A stretch of DNA of 64,000 nucleotides from Streptococcus parasanguinis (GTDB lineage: Bacteria > Bacillota > Bacilli > Lactobacillales > Streptococcaceae), in NCBI RefSeq assembly GCF_018499505.1, contig NZ_JAHDAC010000001.1, positions 310,001 through 374,000 on the forward strand. Direction: 5' to 3'. Below are positions 9,352 to 19,475 of the stretch, one piece after another. The notes beneath the pieces were generated by a model. That model had not been told where the DNA came from, searched no databases, and was given only the letters and a program-made list of their open reading frames with translations. The translations under genes and the position numbers were made by a program. Within the stretch, counting starts at the first letter, position 1; each line of letters begins with the position of its first letter.

Positions 9352-11712
9352 ATGAAAACAAGTATTAAAGAATATTTACAAGAGCATGACAAAGCCCAGA
9401 TCAATGATCTGGCAGCAGCTCTAGGAAAAGAAGGGTCTAAGGATTTCCGTGACTTGGTCAAAACCATCTCGCTGATGGAACGTCGCCATGAGTTGAAATT
9501 CGAAGATGATGGCTCTCTTCGTTTGGCTCAAAAGAAGGCCCCAGCTATTACCCTTAAGGGGATCTTTCATGCCCATAAAAATGGATTTGGCTTTGTCAGT
9601 TTAGAAGGCGAAGAAGAGGATCTCTTTGTTGGCCGAAATGATGTCAACCACGCTATCGATGGGGACACCGTTGAGATCGTCATTACCAAGGTAGCAGACC
9701 GAAACAAAGGAACGGCGGCAGAAGCTAAGATTATTGATGTCTTGGAACATAGCATCAAAACGGTAGTTGGACAAATTGTCCTGGATGAGGAAAAACCTAA
9801 ATATGCTGGCTACATTCGTTCGAAAAATCAAAAGATCAGCCAGCTGATCTATGTGAAGAAGCCAGCCATTCAATTGGAAGGGACCGAAATCCTCAAGGTC
9901 GAAATTGATCAATACCCGAGCCGCAAGCACAATTATTTTGTGGCGACGGTACGGGATGTAGTCGGGCATGTGACAGATCCAGGAATCGATGTCTTGGAAG
10001 TGTTAGAATCCATGGACATTGTCTCAGAATTTCCAGAAGAAGTGCTGAAAGAGGCTGAGCAGGTTCCAGATGCACCGCCTGCAAAGGATATAGAGGGACG
10101 GTTAGATCTGCGAGAGGAGATCACCTTTACCATCGATGGGGCAGATGCCAAAGACTTGGACGATGCGGTCCATATCAAGTTACTCAAGAACGGCAATTTT
10201 GAGCTGGGTGTTCACATCGCAGATGTTTCTTATTACGTTACAGAAGGTTCAGCACTCGACAAGGAAGCTCTAAATCGTGCAACGTCTGTTTATGTGACTG
10301 ACCGAGTAGTACCCATGTTGCCAGAGCGTCTCTCCAATGGGATCTGTTCTTTGAATCCGAATGTGGATCGCCTGACCCAGTCTGCTATCATGGAGATTGA
10401 TCCTCATGGCAAGGTCGTCAAACATACCATTACCCAAACAGTGATCAATACAACCTTCCGAATGACTTATAGCGACGTCAATGATATCTTAGCGGGCGAC
10501 GAAGAAAAGGCTCAAACCTTTAAGAAAATTGTCCCAAGTATTCATCAAATGGCCACCTTGCATGGCATTTTAGAAAGCATGCGGATTCGCCGCGGAGCCC
10601 TTAATTTTGATGCCAATGAGGCTAAAATCCTAGTCAATAAAGAAGGAAAACCGGTCGATATCGTCCTCCGCCAAAGAGGGATTGCCGAACGGATGATTGA
10701 GTCCTTTATGTTGATTGCCAATGAAACAGTGGCGGAGCACTTTACGAGACTGAAACTGCCGTTCATCTACCGGATCCACGAAGATCCAAAGGCAGAAAAA
10801 GTACAGAAGTTTATCGATTATGCTTCCAGCTTTGGAATCCAAATCTACGGAACGGCTAGTGAGATGAGCCAAGAAGCCCTGCAAGAAATTATGCGCAAGG
10901 TCGAAGGAGAACCCTACGCAGACGTTCTCTCAATGATGTTGTTGCGCTCGATGCAGCAAGCTCGCTATTCAGAGCACAACCATGGCCACTATGGGCTTGC
11001 TGCTGAGTATTATACCCACTTTACCAGTCCCATCCGTCGGTATCCGGACCTGATGGTTCATCGAATGGTGCGCGAATACGGAAAATCCCAAGAAGTGGCT
11101 GAACACTTTGAACAAGTCCTTCCAGACATTGCCAGCCAATCCTCTAGTCGGGAACGTCGAGCTATTGATGCGGAGCGCGAAGTAGAAGCCATGAAGAAGG
11201 CCGAATACATGGAAGACTTTGTTGGGGAAGAATACGATGCCGTGGTTTCCAGCGTGGTGAAATTTGGCCTCTTTGTGGAGTTGCCAAATACGGTTGAAGG
11301 CTTGATCCATATTACCAATCTCCCTGAATTCTACCATTTTAATGAAAGGGATCTAACCCTTCGCGGAGAAAAATCAGGAGTAACCTTCCGTGTCGGTCAG
11401 CAAATCCGAATCAAGGTAGAAAGAGCCGATAAGATGACAGGAGAGATTGATTTCTCTTATATTCCAAGTGAATGGGATGTCGTCGAAAAAGGCCTCAAGG
11501 CTAAAGGGCGTGACCGAGATAGCAATCGTAGGGAGCGCAGACGCAAGGACAAAAAAGTTTCTAAGGGATCAACCACTAGAAAAGATGACAAGCGGAAAGA
11601 TTCTTCCTCTAAATCCAAAAAGAAAAATGGGAAGAAACCATTTTACAAGGAAGTAGCAAAGAAAGGAGCCAAACATGGCAAAGGGCGAAGGAAAGGTGGT
11701 CGCGCAAAATAA
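9352..11712 (+). CDS. rnr: ribonuclease R
   Basis: 786 residues: N-terminal winged-helix and cold-shock domains, a catalytic RNB domain with the Asp cluster in [14 protein letters not shown] (about 263-276), an S1 domain (about 625-705) and a long Lys/Arg-rich tail. It is a 3'-5' exoribonuclease that degrades structured RNA and works with SmpB/tmRNA, whose protein gene follows. Its 3' end overlaps smpB by 38 bp. The start has an unusually distant ribosome site. Confidence 0.96.
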   Translation: MKTSIKEYLQEHDKAQINDLAAALGKEGSKDFRDLVKTISLMERRHELKFEDDGSLRLAQKKAPAITLKGIFHAHKNGFGFVSLEGEEEDLFVGRNDVNHAIDGDTVEIVITKVADRNKGTAAEAKIIDVLEHSIKTVVGQIVLDEEKPKYAGYIRSKNQKISQLIYVKKPAIQLEGTEILKVEIDQYPSRKHNYFVATVRDVVGHVTDPGIDVLEVLESMDIVSEFPEEVLKEAEQVPDAPPAKDIEGRLDLREEITFTIDGADAKDLDDAVHIKLLKNGNFELGVHIADVSYYVTEGSALDKEALNRATSVYVTDRVVPMLPERLSNGICSLNPNVDRLTQSAIMEIDPHGKVVKHTITQTVINTTFRMTYSDVNDILAGDEEKAQTFKKIVPSIHQMATLHGILESMRIRRGALNFDANEAKILVNKEGKPVDIVLRQRGIAERMIESFMLIANETVAEHFTRLKLPFIYRIHEDPKAEKVQKFIDYASSFGIQIYGTASEMSQEALQEIMRKVEGEPYADVLSMMLLRSMQQARYSEHNHGHYGLAAEYYTHFTSPIRRYPDLMVHRMVREYGKSQEVAEHFEQVLPDIASQSSSRERRAIDAEREVEAMKKAEYMEDFVGEEYDAVVSSVVKFGLFVELPNTVEGLIHITNLPEFYHFNERDLTLRGEKSGVTFRVGQQIRIKVERADKMTGEIDFSYIPSEWDVVEKGLKAKGRDRDSNRRERRRKDKKVSKGSTTRKDDKRKDSSSKSKKKNGKKPFYKEVAKKGAKHGKGRRKGGRAK

Positions 11713-12142
11713 AAAGGCGAGACATGACTACACCATCGTGGATACGATTGAAGCAGGGATGGTGCTGACAGGGACAGAGATCAAAAGTGTCCGTGCAGCA
11801 CGCATTAACTTGAAAGATGGCTTTGCGCAAGTGAAAAATGGCGAAGTTTGGCTTAGCAATGTCCACATTGCTCCTTATGAGGAAGGCAATATCTGGAACC
11901 AAGATCCAGACCGTCGTCGCAAGCTCCTGCTTCATAAAAAGCAAATCCAAAAGCTGGACCAAGACACCAAAGGGACCGGAATGACCTTGGTGCCTTTGAA
12001 GGTCTATCTCAAGGACGGCTATGCCAAATTGCTTTTGGGGCTCGCTAAAGGGAAACATGATTATGACAAGCGTGAATCCATCAAGCGTCGGGAACAAAGC
12101 CGGGACATCGCACGGGTCATGAAACAATACAATACACGTTAA
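11675..12142 (+). CDS. smpB: SsrA-binding protein SmpB
   Basis: 155 residues with the family's KARHDYTI start region, GTEIKSVR motif and basic C-terminal tail. SmpB carries tmRNA to stalled ribosomes. The start lies inside rnr (ATG 11675 after AAAGGAG), suggesting coupled translation of two trans-translation partners. Confidence 0.97.
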   Translation: MAKGEGKVVAQNKKARHDYTIVDTIEAGMVLTGTEIKSVRAARINLKDGFAQVKNGEVWLSNVHIAPYEEGNIWNQDPDRRRKLLLHKKQIQKLDQDTKGTGMTLVPLKVYLKDGYAKLLLGLAKGKHDYDKRESIKRREQSRDIARVMKQYNTR

Positions 12143-12148
12143 AGAAAA

Positions 12149-12186
12149 AGGCAGTTTTGAAACTTGTTTCAGATCTGTCTTTTTTC
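12149..12186 (+). terminator. terminator of rnr-smpB
   Basis: Hairpin with AGGCAG/CTGTCT outer and TGAAAC/GTTTCA inner stems, followed by T6. Confidence 0.75.
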
Positions 12187-12272
12187 TTGGAGATGGGCTC
12201 TCCTTTTTCCAACTTGTAAAAAGGGGCTTTTTTCTGTATGATAAGGGTAGTGAAAGAAAAAGGAGAAGCAGC

Positions 12273-13133
12273 ATGACACAAAAATTGATCGCCTACAAGC
12301 GCATGCCTATCTGGACCAAGGATACCATGCCAGAAGCTCTTCAAAGAAAGCACAATACCAAGGTAGGAACCTGGGGAAAGATTACAGTTTTAAAGGGTCA
12401 GTTACGATTTATTGAATTGACCGAAGAGGGGGAAGAAATCGCGAGCCACCTCTTTGAAGCAGGAGCAGAGAACCCCATGGCCGAGCCCCAGGCCTGGCAT
12501 CGTGTCGAAGCGGCGACTGACGATGTGGAGTGGTACCTAGAATTTTACTGTGAGCCAAAAGACTATTTCCCCAAAAAATACAACACCAATCCTGTCCATT
12601 CAGAAGTGCTAGAAGCAGTGGGAATTGTCCCCGCTGGAAAGGCATTGGATCTAGGATGCGGGCAAGGACGCAACGCCCTCTTTTTGGCCCAACATGGCTT
12701 TGACGTGACAGCAGTGGATCAAAATGAACTGGCTCTTGAGATCTTACAAAGTATTGTCGCTGAGGAAGATCTAGAGATGCCAGTGGGACTCTATGATATC
12801 AATGCTGCAGCTCTTACCCAAAACTATGACTTCATCGTATCGACTGTGGTCCTCATGTTTTTAGAGGCTGATCGGATTCCAGCGATTATCCGCAATGTGC
12901 AAGAGCATACCAATCCAGGTGGTTACAATCTCATTGTCTGTGCCATGGATACAGAAGATTATCCTTGCCAGATGCCCTTCTCCTTCACCTTTAAAGAAGG
13001 AGAATTGGCGGAGTATTACAAGGATTGGGAATTGATCAAATACAATGAAAATCCTGGCCATCTCCATCGTCGAGATGAGAATGGCCATCGGATTCAACTT
13101 CGATTTGCAACCATGTTGGCAAAGAAAAAATAA
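12273..13133 (+). CDS. tehB: tellurite-resistance methyltransferase TehB (two-domain)
   Basis: 286 residues. The N-terminal 90 form the cupin-like DUF1971 domain fused to TehB in many streptococci. The rest is a SAM methyltransferase with motif I LDLGCGQGRNALFLAQHG (about 124-141). TehB methylates tellurite and related oxyanions. The normal cellular role is unclear. ATG 12273 follows AAAGGAG. Confidence 0.9.
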   Translation: MTQKLIAYKRMPIWTKDTMPEALQRKHNTKVGTWGKITVLKGQLRFIELTEEGEEIASHLFEAGAENPMAEPQAWHRVEAATDDVEWYLEFYCEPKDYFPKKYNTNPVHSEVLEAVGIVPAGKALDLGCGQGRNALFLAQHGFDVTAVDQNELALEILQSIVAEEDLEMPVGLYDINAAALTQNYDFIVSTVVLMFLEADRIPAIIRNVQEHTNPGGYNLIVCAMDTEDYPCQMPFSFTFKEGELAEYYKDWELIKYNENPGHLHRRDENGHRIQLRFATMLAKKK

Positions 13134-13139
13134 AGAAAA

Positions 13140-13224
13140 AGCAGGAGCCTAGCATGAACTGCACCCCAAAAGTTAGATTTTTTCTGTCTAACTTTTTGGG
13201 GTCAGTACAGCATCCTGCTTTTTT
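13140..13224 (+). terminator. tehB terminator split by an insertion
   Basis: Outer stem AGCAGGA (13140-13146) and TCCTGCT (13213-13219), then a T6 run. The loop contains a 55-bp IS-end element, itself a hairpin, so the whole still folds as an extended terminator. Confidence 0.75.
13155..13209. mobile_element. 55-bp miniature element made of two IS3-type ends
   Basis: The element runs 5'-TG...CA-3' and is almost only two inverted repeats of about 23-25 bp (TGAACTGCACCCC... at the left, the complement of TGTACTGACCCC... at the right). It is flanked by a 3-bp direct repeat GCA (13152-13154 and 13210-13212). TG/CA ends and 3-bp duplications are usual for IS150-group IS3 elements. No transposase is left. 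Confidence 0.7.
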
Positions 13225-13273
13225 GCTTTCTACAAACAAGTTGAACAAGGTGATCTATATGTTGTTCATTTGC

Positions 13274-13312
13274 CAAAAAGAAAAACCTTCTCCATAAAGG
13301 TAGGAAAAGGTT
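13274..13312 (-). terminator. terminator of the TetR-family gene
   Basis: On the minus strand, stem AACCTT/AAGGTT with an inner TCC/GGA step is followed by T5CT5, about 30 bp after the stop. Confidence 0.7.
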
Positions 13313-13340
13313 GGGGGATTTAGTTCCAGCTAGCAAAGTC

Positions 13341-13862
13341 TCAGACACTGAGAATAATGGTTGCAATTTCGATTGGCTCTTCTTTCGTACCTGATTCTAG
13401 CCAGGTCACAATCACAGATTCGATGGTAGCAATGAAAATTTCTAGACCATACTTGTATGGAACTTGAAAGTCTGAAATGATGTGTTCTTTCGCATGAGGA
13501 GTATCGTCTAGTGCATGGAGGGTAAAACTTCTTACCAATTTACGGAAGTCCGAGCAACAGGATTGGGACAATGCATAAATAAAATCATAATTCTCTTTAA
13601 TAGTAGTCAAGACATTGAGAAAGTTTACATTGACAGGGCTTCCTTCAACGAAGAGACTATCCAATTCTTGCATCATGTCCATTTTCATTTGCTCAAACAT
13701 GTCGTATTTATCGACATAGTGCAAGTAGAAGGTCCCGCGGTTAATCCCAGCGGTTTCGGTTAATTGTCGAATAGTGATGCTGTCAAAAGGTTGTTGCAAG
13801 AGGAGTTTTGAGAGCGCATTTCGTAAGTCTGACTTGGTTGTTGTTTGTCTTTGGCGTACCAT
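13341..13862 (-). CDS. TetR/AcrR-family transcriptional regulator
   Basis: 173 residues. The N-terminal HTH has the TetR pattern ITIRQLTETAGINRGTFYLHYVDKYD (about 29-54). The C-terminal part resembles the DhaS-type ligand domain. It stands alone, so it probably controls itself or a distant gene. A long inverted repeat lies 130 bp upstream at 13994-14025. The ligand is unknown. Confidence 0.85.
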   Translation of the reverse strand: MVRQRQTTTKSDLRNALSKLLLQQPFDSITIRQLTETAGINRGTFYLHYVDKYDMFEQMKMDMMQELDSLFVEGSPVNVNFLNVLTTIKENYDFIYALSQSCCSDFRKLVRSFTLHALDDTPHAKEHIISDFQVPYKYGLEIFIATIESVIVTWLESGTKEEPIEIATIILSV

Positions 13863-13993
13863 ATGTTCCTTTCTGTAGTTGTATAAATTTATTCTTATTT
13901 ATTTGACGTTAAAATAATTTATATGTTAAATAATTTCACGACACTAACAAAGAGCATTATACTCCAAAAGAATAAATTAGACAACAATTCTCA

Positions 13994-14025
13994 TTTTTGT
14001 ACAGATAACGAAAAGTGTACAAAAA
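13994..14025. promoter_or_regulatory. long inverted repeat, possible TetR operator
   Basis: TTTTTGTACA (13994-14003) and TGTACAAAAA (14016-14025) are perfect inverted repeats 12 bp apart in the AT-rich gap upstream of the TetR gene. The rest of 13863-14177 shows no gene. Confidence 0.45.
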
Positions 14026-14177
14026 TTTTATAAGTTTATGAATGACGGGCACTGACAAGATTTTGTGAAAATCTCACAACAATTAGTGATTTAAAATAAT
14101 TCCCTCCTAAAAAAATGGTCAGGAAATTTTTAGGAAATGGAGGAGCAAGATGGAAAAGGGAGTGTAATAAAAAAAAA

Positions 14178-14352
14178 GAGGCTGGGACAAAAGTCCTAGC
14201 CTCTCAATTATTTTTGGATTGTCGAGCAAGACGCAGTGGTTGAGTGGGCTCTACTACACTGATTTCATCAGCTTTTACAGCCCTACTCAACTGTGCGGAG
14301 GTGGGACGACGAAATCGAATTCTAACGAATTACCGATTTCTGTCCCACTCTC
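14178..14352 (-). repeat. 175-bp interspersed repeat, copy 1
   Basis: It is identical to 23413-23587 except for three bases. Ends are imperfect inverted repeats (GAGGCTGGGACA / TGTCCCACTCTC). Inside, GGTTGAGTGGGCT pairs with AGCCCTACTCAAC around a CTGATTTCATCAG hairpin. On the minus strand it ends in a strong stem GAGGCTAGGAC / GTCCCAGCCTC followed by T8, so it serves as the mntH terminator. Confidence 0.85.
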
Positions 14353-14355
14353 TCT

Positions 14356-15702
14356 TTATTTGATAAAAGTTGTCACGATCAAATTGAAATTTAAGATAGT
14401 TAAGACAATCGCAACGAGATAGCCTAAGAAAGTATTCCATTTCGCATTGACATGCTCTCCCATGATTTCCTTGTTGGAGGTGAAATAAACCAGAGGGAAG
14501 ATGGAGAATGGAAGAGCCGCTGATAGGAAGACTTGAGAATAAACCAGAAGGTCATCGAGGACATGTTCCTGATCTCCAAATAAGATCGCAACGATGATGA
14601 CAGGAAGAAGGGCAATGATCCGAGTCATGAGACGAACGACCCATTGTGGCAGTCGGAATCTCAAGAAACCTTCCATAACGATTTGACCGGTTAGGGTCCC
14701 GGTAATGGTTGAATTTTGACCACTGGCTAATAAAGCGATGGCAAAGAGGGTGGACAAGAAGGGACTAGCGATAGCGCCGGCAATATGATTATCTTTGAGG
14801 GCATTATACATGCTAGAGAAAGCACCGATCTTATCTCCGTGACCAAAGAAGAGGGCTGCTCCAAGAATCAAGAGGAGGGAGTTGACGACGAAGGCCAAAC
14901 TCAATTCAATATTTGAATCCCAGGTCATAAAGCGCACTGCCCGTTTGATATCTGCTGGATCTTTGTAGTCCACCTTTCGCGTTTGCGAAATGGAAGAGTG
15001 GAGATAGAGGTTGTGGGGCATTACGGTTGCCCCGATGATTCCAAGCGCCAAGGTTAAGGCTTCATTTCCTTTTGGAAGTCCAATTCCTAGCACCTCTTTT
15101 TGAGGGAGGAAGCCAGCGAAGATTCCTCCGATATCTGGTTTCGATAGGAATACCAGATAGCCAAAAATTGCAAGGATCGTGAGGATCAAGGTTGATACGA
15201 TGGCCTCGATCTTTCGAAATCCTAGATGCATGAGTCCTAGTAATAGGAAGACATCAAAGATGGTGATCAGGATGGAAAAGAGCAAGGGCCAGCCAAAGAG
15301 GAGGTGAAGGGCAATCCCTGATCCGATGACTTCTGCTAAATCTGTCGCCATCAAGGCAAGCTCAATCACAATCCAAAGGGTATAGCGAAGCCATTTTGGC
15401 AAATGGTGGGCGGTTGTTTGGGCCAGATCCTTACGATGGACAATCCCTAGTTTACCAGCCATTTGTTGCAACTGCATGGCGATTAAAGACGAGAGAAGAA
15501 CTACTGATAAGAGGAGGTAGCGGTATTGGGCCCCTCCAACGACACTAGTAATCCAGTTTCCCGGATCCATATAGCCGACAGCTACTAGACTTCCTGGTCC
15601 TGAAAAGAGCAGGAGGGTCTTCCAAAAAGGGATCCCTTTTGGCACGTCAATAGATTGGTTGATTTCTTGAAGTGATTTCCTTTCAAACTGTTGTAAACTC
15701 AC
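14356..15702 (-). CDS. mntH: Nramp Mn2+/H+ transporter MntH
   Basis: 448 residues with 11-12 membrane helices and both Nramp metal motifs, DPGN (helix 1) and MPHN (helix 6). It imports Mn2+ (and Fe2+) with protons. The start is set at GTG 15702, which has AGAAGG upstream; an ATG at 15771 would place a TATAAT promoter inside the coding region. The stop lies 4 bp from a 175-bp repeat that acts as its terminator. Confidence 0.93.
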   Translation of the reverse strand: MSLQQFERKSLQEINQSIDVPKGIPFWKTLLLFSGPGSLVAVGYMDPGNWITSVVGGAQYRYLLLSVVLLSSLIAMQLQQMAGKLGIVHRKDLAQTTAHHLPKWLRYTLWIVIELALMATDLAEVIGSGIALHLLFGWPLLFSILITIFDVFLLLGLMHLGFRKIEAIVSTLILTILAIFGYLVFLSKPDIGGIFAGFLPQKEVLGIGLPKGNEALTLALGIIGATVMPHNLYLHSSISQTRKVDYKDPADIKRAVRFMTWDSNIELSLAFVVNSLLLILGAALFFGHGDKIGAFSSMYNALKDNHIAGAIASPFLSTLFAIALLASGQNSTITGTLTGQIVMEGFLRFRLPQWVVRLMTRIIALLPVIIVAILFGDQEHVLDDLLVYSQVFLSAALPFSIFPLVYFTSNKEIMGEHVNAKWNTFLGYLVAIVLTILNFNLIVTTFIK

Positions 15703-15742
15703 AATGAGCCTTCTTTCTAAGAATAAATCAAATTTGTCTCTA

Positions 15743-15748
15743 ATTATA
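15743..15748 (-). promoter_or_regulatory. mntH -10 element
   Basis: TATAAT on the minus strand, about 40 bp before GTG 15702. The -35 region (15766-15771, ATGAAC) is weak, as expected for a regulated promoter. Confidence 0.5.
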
Positions 15749-15812
15749 GCATAAAATTTATAATAGTTCATGATAATTTAGGATAACCTTGTTTTTTACT
15801 ACCTCGATTTCT

Positions 15813-15840
15813 TTGTAATCTATCAGAAAAGGATTATAAT
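15813..15840 (+). promoter_or_regulatory. promoter of FtsX-type ABC transporter
   Basis: TTGTAA (15813-15818), 16 bp, TATAAT (15835-15840), 31 bp before ATG 15872. Confidence 0.65.
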
Positions 15841-15871
15841 ATAGATAGGAAGTAGAGGGAGGAAAGAGAAA

Positions 15872-16573
15872 ATGCCCTACATCGAAATGCAGCATTGTTA
15901 CAAGCGCTATACGAGTGGAGAGACAGAGATTTTCGCTAACCGGGATGTTTCCTTTGAGATTGAAAAAGGCGAGTTGGTCATTATTTTAGGGGCTTCAGGA
16001 GCTGGGAAATCAACGGTTCTCAATATCTTAGGAGGGATGGACACCAATGACGAGGGTCAGGTTCTGATTGATGGGGTGGATATTGCAAAGCTCAATGCCC
16101 ATCAACGAACCAATTATCGACGAGATGATGTTGGTTTTGTCTTTCAATTTTATAATTTGGTCCCTAATTTGACAGCTAAGGAGAATGTTGAGTTGGCTTC
16201 AGAAATTGTTTCTGACGCTCTAGATCCGGAAGCTGTTTTGAAAGAAGTAGGACTTGGCAATCGTCTTGATAATTTTCCTGCCCAATTGTCAGGCGGAGAA
16301 CAACAACGGGTGGCGATCGCTCGGGCAGTGGCGAAAAATCCAAAAATCCTCCTTTGTGATGAGCCGACGGGAGCCTTGGATTACCAGACGGGTAAGCAAG
16401 TATTGGGGATTTTACAGGATATGTCTCGTAAAAAAGGAGCGACGGTCATCATCGTAACCCATAATGCTGCTCTAGCTCCTATTGCAGACCGTGTGATTCG
16501 CATGCATGATGCCAAGGTCAAGTCGGTAGAAATCAATGAGCTTCCTCAAGATATTGCTACACTAGAGTATTAG
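15872..16573 (+). CDS. ABC transporter ATPase, MacB/LolD type
   Basis: 233 residues. Walker A GASGAGKS (about 41-48), signature [14 protein letters not shown], Walker [13 protein letters not shown] and a switch His in VTHN. This type works with FtsX-family permeases, here the gene 13 bp downstream, in lipoprotein handling, peptide sensing or peptide efflux. No two-component system is adjacent, so the substrate is open. Confidence 0.92.
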   Translation: MPYIEMQHCYKRYTSGETEIFANRDVSFEIEKGELVIILGASGAGKSTVLNILGGMDTNDEGQVLIDGVDIAKLNAHQRTNYRRDDVGFVFQFYNLVPNLTAKENVELASEIVSDALDPEAVLKEVGLGNRLDNFPAQLSGGEQQRVAIARAVAKNPKILLCDEPTGALDYQTGKQVLGILQDMSRKKGATVIIVTHNAALAPIADRVIRMHDAKVKSVEINELPQDIATLEY

Positions 16574-16586
16574 AAGAGGTGGTAGC

Positions 16587-19310
16587 ATGAAACGAAAAGT
16601 CTATTGGAAGGATTTATTTGCTTCTTTTACACATTCAAAAGGACGCTTTCTCTCCATCTTAACCTTGATGTTGTTGGGAAGTTTGGCCTTGGTAGGCCTA
16701 AAGGTGACTACTCCAAATATGCACCGAACGGCTAACCAGTTTATTCAGCAACAAAAGATGCTAGATCTTGCTGTTATGGGGGACTTGGGATTAGACCAGG
16801 TAGACCAAGAGGAGCTTTTAAGAGTCAAAGGGGCGCGTGTCGAATTTGGTTCACTGCTGGATTTGACAGTGAAAGGGACAGGAGAGGCAATTCGACTTTT
16901 TTCTGCCCCAAAAAGCCTTTCTTCTTTTCGTGTGACCAAGGGGCGTCTGCCCAAAAAAGAAGGGGAACTGGCCCTAGCAAGTTTTTGGGAGGATCGCTAT
17001 CAGATAGGGGATACCCTCACACTTGAAGAAAAGTCTGGAACTCGCTCAAGTTTAAAGCGAAATCAATTCACCATTGTTGGCTTTGTACAATCCTCTGAGA
17101 TGTGGTCTCAAAAGAATTTAGGCACTGCCATGAGTGGCAGTGGGAATCTGGATGCCTATGCTCTGGTTTCAAAAAAAGTCTTCACCACCAAACTTCCCGC
17201 GATGGCGCGGATCCAGTTTGATGATCTGAAGTCTTTAGATTCTTTTTCGCAAGTCTACCAAAAAGGGCTCGAAGCTCATCAAGAAGAGTTAGAAAAACTT
17301 TTGAAAGATAATGGAAAGGCTCGCTATCAAAGACTCAAGCAGGAGGCAGATGGCCAGATTCAAAAAGGCCAGAAAGAACTCAGTCGTGCCAAGGAAACAC
17401 TCCAGTCAGCCAAGAATCAGATCGATCAGGCTCAAAAGCAATTAGACTTGCAGGAGGCGCAGTTCAAAAAACTAGCTCCATTTCTGCCAGCTAAAGAGCA
17501 AGTAGCCAGTCAAGAAAAGCTCCATCAAGCCAAAGAACAACTGGATCAGAAAAAGAAGGACTGGGCTACAGGTGAATCGGAGCTCGGAAAAAAAGAGGAG
17601 GAGCTGAAAAAAGCCCAAAGGGAGCGAGATCAGCTGGAAATCCCAACTTATCATGTCTATGACCGCAAGACCATGTCAGGTGGACAAGGTTACTTGATGT
17701 ATAGCAATGCCAGTAGTAGTATCTCTGCTGTTGGAAATATTTTTCCGGTCGTTCTTTATCTGGTAGCAGCCATGGTGACCTTTACCACGATGACCCGATT
17801 TGTCGATGAAGAGCGAACCAATGCAGGTATTTTTAAGGCGCTGGGCTATCGTACCAGGGACATCATTCTCAAATTTGTTCTCTATGGATTCTTTGCAGGG
17901 ACGATCGGTACCCTTCTAGGAACCTTGCTGGGCCATTATTTCCTATCGGGGATCATTTCCAACATTATCACGCAAGGGATGGTGATTGGAGAGAGCAGAG
18001 AGTATTTTTATGGGGATATGACTCTGATTGCGCTCGGACTATCTTTCATCGCGAGTGTGCTTCCGGCTTACTGGGTTTCTCGCAAGGAATTAAAAGAAGA
18101 AGCCAATCTTTTATTGCTTCCTAAACCACCGGTATCCGGTTCGAAGATTTTCCTGGAGCGTCTCCATTTTATTTGGAAGCGTCTGAGTTTCACCCACAAG
18201 GTCACTGCTCGTAATCTCTTTCGTTACAAACAACGGATGCTGATGACCATATTTGGAGTGGCAGGTTCTGTTGCTCTCCTCTTTGCAGGGCTAGGGATTC
18301 AATCTTCTGTAGGAGGGGTTCCCAAACGCCAATTTCAAGAGATCCTATCCTATGAGTTGATTGTAGCCAAAAAAACGAATGCATCAAGCCAAGAAAGCAA
18401 GGAACTAACCAATCGTCTGGAAAAATCAGATATCAAGGATTATCGACCGATCTATAGTAAGGTCATCGAAGCATCTTTAAAGGGTGGACGCGACAAGCAG
18501 ACCATTACGATGATGGTAACGGATCGTACAGATTTTTCTCCCTTTGTAAGCTTGCGTTCTCTCAAGCAGGAAGAGTCCTTGTCTCTCAAGAAAGGGGTCA
18601 TCATCAGTAGTAAGCTAGCACAACTAGCCCAGGTTACAGTCGGTGATCGACTGACCTTAGATGGTCACACTTTTAAGGTGGCGGGAATCACTGAAAATTA
18701 TGTCGGCCATTTTATCTATATGGGTCAGGCAAGTTACCAAAAAATCTACGGAAAGCGGACTTCAGCAAATAGCTATTTGGTGCAGTTGAAAAATCCTTCT
18801 ACACGACAAGTGCAGGCTGTCAGTCGGGATATGATGAATCTTGCAGCTGTGAAGGCGGTTAGTCAGAACGCTTCGATGATTTCCCTCTTTAATTCAGTTG
18901 CCAAATCCTTGGACACTACTATGATGATTCTAGTAGTCGTATCGATCTTGCTAGCCATCGTGATCTTGTATAATTTAACCAATATCAATGTGGCAGAGCG
19001 GATCCGTGAATTATCGACCATTAAGGTCTTAGGATTCCATAATAAGGAAGTGACGCTCTATATTTACCGCGAAACCATCTTATTGTCTATCATAGGGATC
19101 CTCATGGGATTAGTGGGTGGTTATTATCTTCATCAATTCCTCATTGCCATGATTGCACCAGATGCCATTCTCTTTTACCCTAAAGTAGGACTTGGCGTTT
19201 TCCTATTTCCTGTCGGAGGAATGATCCTTCTCTTGATCCTGTTAGGAATTTATGTTGACCATTATCTTCGAAAAGTAGACATGCTCGAAGCCCTCAAATC
19301 AGTAGACTAA
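16587..19310 (+). CDS. FtsX-family ABC permease, large
   Basis: 907 residues: one N-terminal helix, an extracellular part with a long Lys/Gln/Glu-rich coiled coil (about 245-345), an FtsX domain with three helices (about 385-505), a helix near 550, a second extracellular domain, and a C-terminal FtsX domain (about 785-900). The double FtsX layout with an outside coiled coil suits mechanotransmission rather than plain solute transport. It forms a transporter with the ATPase before it; ATG 16587 follows GAAGAGGTGG. Function not assignable. Confidence 0.88.
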   Translation: MKRKVYWKDLFASFTHSKGRFLSILTLMLLGSLALVGLKVTTPNMHRTANQFIQQQKMLDLAVMGDLGLDQVDQEELLRVKGARVEFGSLLDLTVKGTGEAIRLFSAPKSLSSFRVTKGRLPKKEGELALASFWEDRYQIGDTLTLEEKSGTRSSLKRNQFTIVGFVQSSEMWSQKNLGTAMSGSGNLDAYALVSKKVFTTKLPAMARIQFDDLKSLDSFSQVYQKGLEAHQEELEKLLKDNGKARYQRLKQEADGQIQKGQKELSRAKETLQSAKNQIDQAQKQLDLQEAQFKKLAPFLPAKEQVASQEKLHQAKEQLDQKKKDWATGESELGKKEEELKKAQRERDQLEIPTYHVYDRKTMSGGQGYLMYSNASSSISAVGNIFPVVLYLVAAMVTFTTMTRFVDEERTNAGIFKALGYRTRDIILKFVLYGFFAGTIGTLLGTLLGHYFLSGIISNIITQGMVIGESREYFYGDMTLIALGLSFIASVLPAYWVSRKELKEEANLLLLPKPPVSGSKIFLERLHFIWKRLSFTHKVTARNLFRYKQRMLMTIFGVAGSVALLFAGLGIQSSVGGVPKRQFQEILSYELIVAKKTNASSQESKELTNRLEKSDIKDYRPIYSKVIEASLKGGRDKQTITMMVTDRTDFSPFVSLRSLKQEESLSLKKGVIISSKLAQLAQVTVGDRLTLDGHTFKVAGITENYVGHFIYMGQASYQKIYGKRTSANSYLVQLKNPSTRQVQAVSRDMMNLAAVKAVSQNASMISLFNSVAKSLDTTMMILVVVSILLAIVILYNLTNINVAERIRELSTIKVLGFHNKEVTLYIYRETILLSIIGILMGLVGGYYLHQFLIAMIAPDAILFYPKVGLGVFLFPVGGMILLLILLGIYVDHYLRKVDMLEALKSVD

Positions 19311-19411
19311 GATACAAAGCCGTTAAGCAACTCTTTGGAAAAAGATAAATCCAACGACGAAGCGTCCGCTTCTAGCCTTATTTTTCATTTCGAGAAGCAT
19401 GGAATGTTCAT

Positions 19412-19442
19412 AAAACTTTCACCTTTGGGTGGAAGTTTTTCT
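19412..19442 (+). terminator. terminator after FtsX operon
   Basis: 12-bp stem AAAACTTTCACC / GGTGGAAGTTTT with TTTG loop and a T5 run. A TATAAT (19452-19457) for the next gene follows at once. Confidence 0.75.
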
Positions 19443-19475
19443 TCTCTTTGTTATAATGGAGAGAAGGAGAAGATC

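Noticed and set aside
11609..12274. 221-codon minus-strand ORF
   Set aside because: Antisense to smpB and the end of rnr, running through a terminator; no supporting start.
15703..15771. Longer mntH N-terminus from ATG 15771
   Set aside because: The extension contains a TATAAT promoter element and is not part of the Nramp family; GTG 15702 has a ribosome site.
19335..19475. Longer phosphoesterase N-terminus
   Set aside because: Runs through a terminator hairpin and a TATAAT; the conserved protein begins at ATG 19476.
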